From positions 378,367-442,366 of the forward strand of contig JH154988.1 of NCBI GenBank assembly GCA_000226015.1: 64,000 nt of DNA. Direction: 5' to 3'. Of the stretch, positions 56,293 to 64,000 are shown piece after piece. The position numbers and the translations under genes are program-made. The first letter of the stretch is position 1, and each line of letters starts with the position of its first letter. Origin of the DNA: Mnemiopsis leidyi (Eukaryota; Ctenophora; Tentaculata; Lobata; Bolinopsidae). Below the pieces are notes generated by a model. That model was not told the origin of the DNA. It saw nothing but the letters and a program-made list of their open reading frames with translations, and made no database searches.

Positions 56293-58194
56293 CTAAAAAC
56301 TGCTCCCTCTACGGTGCATTCTGGGTCTATGCCAGTCCTCCGACCTACTTCCATCGTTCAACATATCCTCCAGAGATTTGGAATATATCCCCACATCATT
56401 CATCCCACTGAACTCCTCAAGTCCCTCCGACTCCAACCTGCTGAGCCGGTTTACTCGCATGTTCATCTGATTCCCAAACATGGGCCAATGTTTTCCATCC
56501 TCGGATTCTCCATCACTGCGGTCTGTTTCTCCTCTCCGTTTTATCACCTTGTAGATCCTGTAAACCAAACCAGTAAACACTACGATAGCTACCAAGTATA
56601 GCAGCGCTACAATCAGCTCCCCGTGTTCGTACTTGCCGTCCCCCCAGCTCCTGGGATTAGCAGACTTCTCCCAGACCCACAACTTGTGGTAGCTCATATC
56701 CTCAATCTCTGTGTGGTACAGGTGGGGAGGTGGCGCTAGGAAAGTTCCAACTGTTACAGTACTCCCCGTACAAGATACATTTCTTCTGATGGGCTGAGTG
56801 CTGGATGTTTTTAGGGATATTACTAAACCCGGCCTGCATGTAGTAACAACTTTTTGTCGTACAGAGATTGTCTCCTCTAGTTTGGAAATCGTGATGGTTA
56901 GATCTTCTGGTACCTCATCTTCAATCTCCCCAATTATCTCGCCCACTGCCTCGTCCAACTCTATTGCCAGGATGTTATTTCCGAACCGGTCTATCGTTAT
57001 GAAGGCTCTAAAATCCCCTAACAAGGAGCTATCGTGGAGCCAAGCAGCGTCCAGCACCTCTACGACCATCTGCTTGTTCATTCGTCTCATTTTAAAGTCC
57101 ACGGAGACTCTGGGGGAACTCTCTTGTGTCAAGCTGACGTACCGAGAGTGAAATTCCGAATTTACCTCCAAATTCCTGATCTCCGGAGCATAGTAGTCCT
57201 CAAGAGGGACAAGGTTTTCAGTTAACCTATATTTTCTGTCCTCCGTACTGAAGTACCTGCCGTTAAACTCGATCTTGGCGGTGCTCCGGCCACAGTGTGA
57301 TGTCCGGATCTTCATGGCTCTGTCGACAATACTCTCAACGTCGAACACACCAGCTCCGTCTTCTTTGTACCACCCTATCTTGTTCAAGTCGTGATCATTC
57401 AGTTCATTTGGACTGTTGCCAAGAAAATGGTACACTTTGTCGTTGTACAAGATGTACTTTCCAGGCGAAATTATACTTTTTGGTCGCCCATCCATCGTCA
57501 TCTTGACCCTGTATAGCTCGTCCAGGTCATTGTAAACCCCGATAGCACTGTCAACGAGAGGGAGTGTCTGTTCTTCCTTGATTACAGTGCGGCCAGACAG
57601 ATCTAGCACCGTAACATTGAACAGTAGTCGAGGTTTCATCGTAGAGAGTTCAACAACTGCGGCTCTCTGATCCCGATCTGGCGATACTCTGACTTGGCAG
57701 CAGGTTGTTGATTCTCCGCCGATCCAAACACAACCCTCCGGTGTCTGGCCAGTGGCACTGACCACGAAACATTGGCTGTCAGAGCTTTCTGTGCTGTTAC
57801 TGTCAGTTTTCTTATTGCAACCTTTCTGGGCTTGGCTACAGCTGTCTGACTTTGAATTTGGACAGGAACACACGCACTTGGTTTCTAAAATAGGAACAGA
57901 GAAATTGTACCCGATCTTATAGTCAAACTGTTGTTGTGCTCCGACAAATTTGACAACAAAGAGTCGTTCTGTAACTGACATCCTGTTACCGCTAGCCTTT
58001 GAGCTTTGCAGTTTCACTTTGTAACACAAAGTTTCTCCTAGTCCAATCAAAGCTGCAGTCGTCGTGATGGCCCCCTTTTTATTGTTTTGATCCAGCTGCA
58101 CGTCCCCCTCAGTTACTGAAGACGGTTGGAAACAGAAATCTGGGAATCGGGCATTCCCCAGGACAAGAAGAAGTGGGATCAAAACACAAAACAT
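56293..58194 (-). CDS. EFF-1/AFF-1-family cell-cell fusogen, single exon
   Basis: Intact 633-residue type I membrane protein: signal peptide (residues 1-15), Cys-rich ectodomain, one membrane helix (about 525-547, LIVALLYLVAIVVFTGLVYR) and an 85-residue tail. From memory of nematode AFF-1, three blocks align. Residues 97-111 (YNFSVPILETKCVCSC) match YTFSVPLIDTNCKCHC. Residues 164-178 (TCCQVRVSPDRD) match ACCDIKLKPRDG. Residues 263-278 (NELNDHDLNKIGWYKE) match NEITESDLDKLGWYRR. Residues 389-411 (SSLLGDFRAFITIDRFGN) match a fourth block. The family fuses cells from the outside through a class II-type fold, acting on both membranes. Four N-glycosylation sequons are visible (NFS, NST, NVT, NVS). 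It lacks introns, unlike the neighbouring genes. It is convergent with the adhesion GPCR (1.0 kb apart) and is treated as a host gene. Confidence 0.88.
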   Translation of the reverse strand: MFCVLIPLLLVLGNARFPDFCFQPSSVTEGDVQLDQNNKKGAITTTAALIGLGETLCYKVKLQSSKASGNRMSVTERLFVVKFVGAQQQFDYKIGYNFSVPILETKCVCSCPNSKSDSCSQAQKGCNKKTDSNSTESSDSQCFVVSATGQTPEGCVWIGGESTTCCQVRVSPDRDQRAAVVELSTMKPRLLFNVTVLDLSGRTVIKEEQTLPLVDSAIGVYNDLDELYRVKMTMDGRPKSIISPGKYILYNDKVYHFLGNSPNELNDHDLNKIGWYKEDGAGVFDVESIVDRAMKIRTSHCGRSTAKIEFNGRYFSTEDRKYRLTENLVPLEDYYAPEIRNLEVNSEFHSRYVSLTQESSPRVSVDFKMRRMNKQMVVEVLDAAWLHDSSLLGDFRAFITIDRFGNNILAIELDEAVGEIIGEIEDEVPEDLTITISKLEETISVRQKVVTTCRPGLVISLKTSSTQPIRRNVSCTGSTVTVGTFLAPPPHLYHTEIEDMSYHKLWVWEKSANPRSWGDGKYEHGELIVALLYLVAIVVFTGLVYRIYKVIKRRGETDRSDGESEDGKHWPMFGNQMNMRVNRLSRLESEGLEEFSGMNDVGIYSKSLEDMLNDGSRSEDWHRPRMHRRGSSF

Positions 58195-58981
58195 AGTTTA
58201 AACTGAGGTAATTGTAGGGTGGGCGTGGTGATCAGATCCGCTCGGGAAGAGTAGTGCGACCATGTGCACAGCCTCCATTGTCAATTTTAATGAAAAGGAA
58301 ATCTGGATCAGCAAAGTCATCTCACAAACAAAGCGTCACCTCATTCAATCATTTGTCCAAAAGTACGACTTCTCACAATCTATTCATCAACTCTGATTCT
58401 AGTCCATTCTCGCATTCGCAATGACGTATGCTACAAGTACAATCATCAGTCGCAAAATGTGCCATTCCTCTACACTCTAGCCAGAAAGGACACGTGGTTT
58501 TCAGATTCCTATTTCCTTGTAATTTTAAGTCCAAATGCGCCTGGTCTAACTCTCATAACTGTTCTTCTGGCTCCAGAGAGGGCGTCACGTGATATTTTTC
58601 GGCTTCGAAACTATGAACTATCAAATTGGAATTCCTCGCGTCGAACTCGAATTCTGCGTAAAAAAAATTGGTCTAAATCATAAATTGTCTTCCTTTTATC
58701 TCAAACTCAAAGTTGAACATTTCATATTTCATTTTTTGGGCTATTATAGGGGGTCAATAAGGGGTATAATAAACTTAAAGCTAAAGGGAGTCTGAATAAG
58801 GGTTTTTGCGCTTCCAGTCCGTTTTACTTTTCGCAAATCGAATGGAATTCTATTCCGAATAGAATTTCAGGGCTGTTGGCGTTGCCTGGGGGGCTGGGGA
58901 TTTCAGTTTTTTGCTCCCATCATGGATCAGAGGGTACCGTAGAGAGTCAGAGAGCCGCGCAGCGCCAGTTAATATCAACGG

Positions 58982-59530
58982 GCGATGCGCGTCTAGAATT
59001 TCTTCGAAATGGTCGCCAGGCCAGAAATGCGTGACAGCGCGTGATGGCCGCGACAGTAGGTTATCAACCTACAACAGTTAAGATCAAATTTTCGCATAGC
59101 CTCGTCCCCCAATTTGTAGACCTTTAATTAGTTTTGGGCCTTTTTAAAGCCAGGCTATGTTATACTTATTATTACAATTCGCTCCGAACCTTGTCTCACG
59201 TTGTGACCCACGCCGCCGCGCGCTTCGCGGCAGCGCCAGCAGGGCTAGGCAACGTGTACATGGTATTGGTAGTGCAGTGGTACAGTCTATCAAGATCCGA
59301 ACCAGTCTAAGGGGCCTTTAAGTTTAAGTTCAAAGTTGAACTCACTCAGTGAATATTAAATTAAAAAGACCTTGCTTTGTCGCAGTAATACCTGACTCTC
59401 GCAGCTAAATCGTTTACAGTTTAGTTAGAACGGTAGAAGTACACAGTAGGTCATCAACCTACAACATACAAGTTAATTTTTGGCCTGGCGACTTGGATTT
59501 CGAAGAATTTCTATAATATAGACTTGTCGC
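58982..59530. mobile_element. MITE-like element with long inverted ends
   Basis: The left end (gcgatgcgcgtctagaattt, cttcgaaatggtcgccaggc, c) and the inverse of the right end (gcgacaagtctatattatag, aaattcttcgaaat, agtcgccaggcc) are homologous, and each continues to a gtaggt-atc-aacctac palindrome. The interior holds a GC-rich core (59.20-59.27 kb: cacgccgccgcgcgcttcgc). No transposase frame is present. Confidence 0.65.
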
Positions 59531-59639
59531 GGGGATACCCGACTTACGGAGCTAAAGCTAAACGAGATCGTTTCGTTTATAGAACGGTAGACGGATATAA
59601 TCTCGTCACGTATAGACGCACCTCGTCGCGTCTGTTAAA

Positions 59640-59853
59640 GCTTTGTCTCTCGTTGTGCCCACGCCGCCGTGCGCGCCGGAGGCTGCCGCTTTGCTGCAGC
59701 AGGGCTTGGCAACGTGTACTTGTAGGCGCAATTATTAAGGCCTTTGTTACACTGGACACCACTGACCACGAAATTTTACGAGATCATATCCGTCTAGCGT
59801 TTTATTTTCAGACGTTGCCTGACCTGCTGCCGCCCCGTAGGAGCAGCAATTGA
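59640..59853. repeat. Second copy of the GC-rich repeat core
   Basis: gttgtgcccacgccgccgtg and agcagggcttggcaacgtgt repeat the core at 59.20-59.27 kb; the right part carries cagacgttgcctgacctgct, which recurs in the CCP2 exon of FTP-CCP copy B. Confidence 0.7.
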
Positions 59854-60607
59854 AAATTGTCGCGCTAAAAGTAAATGGCTCTGGTTTTTTAGACTTAGTG
59901 TAATGTCTCTTTCATTTCTGGGATTGGTTGCCACCACCCTAAATCTTATAACTGTAAGTGCAAAGTGTAACTGTCGTGGAGTCGTGGACTTCCTGTACAG
60001 CAGCGCACGTGCAACCTCTTGCTCTAACCAGAGCGTGTAAGCACCTGGTTAGGTGAAGTTGAACAACCTCCCGCAATGGACATTTTATTTTGAGATGTTC
60101 GCTTAGAGTGACAAATCACGGTCGGACAAAGCCAAGGTCGTGATAAAATTGTTACTTCTGCTCCTGTGCCTAATTTAATACTCTAAAAGTAAAGTGTACT
60201 GATGTACACTTAACATGCAAAGATAAATTTATTCTTTAGCTTTATTCGCTTCGTAATGTCAATGAGGGTCTGACAAAGTTATTGAACCAAAAGGCATCTG
60301 GTTTTCAAAAGAGGACATGTCCTAAGTCTTGGATAGTTTAAAGACAAATTTGTACGGCAGGGCGCATATATCCCGACATATTAATTTTATTCTCGATTGA
60401 GGGTCGGACAAGACAAGTTACAGAATCTTCGTTTTCTTTGTACACAAAAACAAGAATAATTTTTATCTTTGCACAAAAAACAAGAATAAATTTATCAAAT
60501 TAACAGTAACAGCTTTAAAAAGAGATAACAAACCCTAGACGAAAACAATCTTTAAATATTTACTATTCATGACAATTCTACAACTTCAGAAACGCTATCC
60601 TTAAGAA

Positions 60608-62279
<1,672 letters not shown>

Positions 62280-62389
62280 TTAGAAACACTTACGCAGCTC
62301 GGAAAAGATTTTTGAGAAATGCGGTAGGTAGTCAACAGAAAATCTTCAAAAAGCGCGCACTGTAATTCCTGGGAAAAGTGGCGTAACTT

Positions 62390-62399
62390 CCTTATTTGG
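62390..62399. promoter_or_regulatory. Perfect CArG (SRF) box upstream of actin
   Basis: CCTTATTTGG matches CC(A/T)6GG exactly and lies about 125 bp upstream of the actin ATG. CArG boxes bound by SRF are the classic regulators of actin genes in animals. Whether it lies in the promoter or the 5' leader depends on the start site, which cannot be seen. Confidence 0.5.
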
Positions 62400-62492
62400 G
62401 CATAAAATAATCCGAAATTGCGCAAAGTTATTCTCAAAATTCCAATATCAGATTTGTGACGTGCGCGGCGTTCACCCGTAAAAAAGCAAAAA

Positions 62493-62504
62493 TGTATATA
62501 AATA
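62493..62504. promoter_or_regulatory. TATA-like box upstream of actin
   Basis: gtatataaatac reads as a TATA box, nearly symmetrical, about 235 bp upstream of the actin start codon. The better match to consensus is on the plus strand, so assignment to the minus-strand actin gene is tentative. Confidence 0.3.
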
Positions 62505-64000
62505 CGTAACGTGCGTGCTTGGTCTGCATACAGCCTATTAAGGTCTCAATTACAACGTAAAATTTCGGAAACAGATTTTTTTAGTGAAACTGAACATTTC
62601 ACGAGCATCTATTCAATTTCAACAATATCCCAACAAATAAAATATTGTCATTGAAAGTGAAACTATAAAGGGAAGTGTAATTACTCACGGACGCCATTTA
62701 CTAACGCTAATGCCATTGCACATTGCCAATGGCTAAGGCCCCTGGCCCAAACAAGACCGGCGATTTTTGACATTTGTGAAAGTGAAAGTAGTGGCCGAAA
62801 TATTTTGCATTTTCTTAATGTTAGCCAGACGTTGTCTGGGCTGCTGCCGCAACGTGAGGCAACATTTTCTTGGTCTTTTTGGTAATTGATTTGCAATTTC
62901 AACAAAAATGATTCGATTTCTGTTTAACTTTACCGTTACGCATTACGGTGCGAACAGTAAAATTGTCAAAAATCCAGTTCGTACCCCGACAGATTTTGGG
63001 CCAATTTTGAGCCCGCAATCGAAACTTCGATTGCACGCGAAAAGTCTCGAAAAACTATCTAGTTCAATTCCGTTTTGTAAATTTATATAACCGCGATTTA
63101 ATGTTTGATTTTCTGAATCTGACAGTGACAGTTACAGTGACATAAATTTCCAAATTTTGCGTCGCATGGTGTGTTAACGATTTGAAAAGGAAATGTCCGA
63201 TTAACTGAATTTTCATGAAAAAGGGGATATAAGTATAAGTACTGTAAATAAAACAGGGAAAGATGCTGGGTTGTGGTTGCTCATGCTGGGTTGTGGTTGC
63301 TCAACGACAGTTCCGCAAAAGTCTATTATGTGATTTAACTACTGAATGTGCAGCGATTTGAGATTTTATTGATCAAGTTTCAGCTTGAGCTATCAGCTTA
63401 TATGTGCACTCTTATGCTAATGCAGTATCAAAACCATTATTACATCGGATTTTTCGCGTAGAAACGTTTTGAAAGTAGAATTGAAAAAGAACGTTTTACA
63501 AGTCTTGCGATATCTAAGTTGAATCTTTTGGTCGATAATATAAACTATCGTTACTTTTAGTTTTATCTAACCTCCATTCCCCAAGTTCCCGTTTTCCCAA
63601 TTTCTCTAATGTTATGCTGTAAGAGAGAACGTGAGAAGTTACATTGATCAGTTATAAATACTTATACCTATAGAGCTTTCAATGATTGCAGTAGAAATAA
63701 CGTGAAACTATTTTGACAATTTGCAGAGAAAATTGAAAATTAAATTTCTGATTGTTTCCAGAATTTGTGAAAAAATTTACGATTTAGATTCAGAATTGTG
63801 TGGTCACTGTTTCCAGTGAGTTTTACTGTTATACTGATGAACCCGCCTAAAAGTTGAACGCAGAATTTAGCGTGAGTCACCGACTCAGCTCCTTGAAGAA
63901 AAAATCTACCTGCAGATAACGGTCGGTGAGAGAAGAAAAAGTCCGAAGCTGTGTCATAAGAATTGAATTGTATTTTTTCTACTTCCTTGCTCCATCTAGT

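Larger units (their letters stand above)
58195..60607. other. Spacer between fusogen and actin, mostly repeats
   Basis: Contains the MITE-like element and GC-rich repeat cores. No host exon recognised. Confidence 0.6.

Noticed and set aside
59524-59853. 109-residue plus-strand frame
   Set aside because: Made of dispersed GC-rich repeat sequence; no host domain.

Overview
The window is AT-rich metazoan DNA. Genes are split by GT-AG introns, there is a five-exon actin gene, class A and adhesion GPCRs, tRNA-like SINE heads, MITE-like repeats and a (CCCTAA)n array. Domain content (pentraxin, FN3, GAIN, discoidin-like FTP, sushi/CCP) and many intronless GPCRs fit an invertebrate, possibly an early-branching one such as a cnidarian, ctenophore or placozoan. 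The phylum cannot be fixed from the sequence alone.

Layout. 1-19.5 kb: no convincing gene, only satellites and one possible Cys-rich terminal exon near 5.6 kb. 19.58-55.27 kb (+): one very large adhesion GPCR gene, assembled here from about 32 exons by splice signals and reading phase. It encodes signal peptide, pentraxin-like domain, three FN3 domains, an in-frame 20-residue repeat, a HormR-like Cys module, a GAIN domain with GPS, seven transmembrane helices and a Ser-rich tail. Two of its introns house complete genes on the opposite strand. The 14.2-kb intron that splits the first FN3 domain holds two secreted FTP/CCP-domain genes (22.9-24.6 and 26.0-29.8 kb), two intact single-exon class A GPCRs and one GPCR pseudogene (32.1-35.9 kb). 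The 4.5-kb intron that splits the GPS holds another single-exon class A GPCR (48.9-49.9 kb). 56.29-58.19 kb (-): an intact single-exon gene of the EFF-1/AFF-1 cell-cell fusogen family. 60.6-62.3 kb (-): actin. The right end holds repeats and no further gene.

Working picture. Apart from actin, the locus is almost wholly cell-surface or secreted: adhesion receptor, carbohydrate-binding-type secreted proteins, orphan receptors and a membrane fusogen. The most noteworthy points are the fusogen, the nested architecture, the unusual domain composition and reduced GPS of the adhesion GPCR, tandemly repeated splice sites inside that gene, and a dispersed GC-rich repeat that has become coding sequence in a CCP domain. 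All functions are inferred from sequence reading; no search was run.
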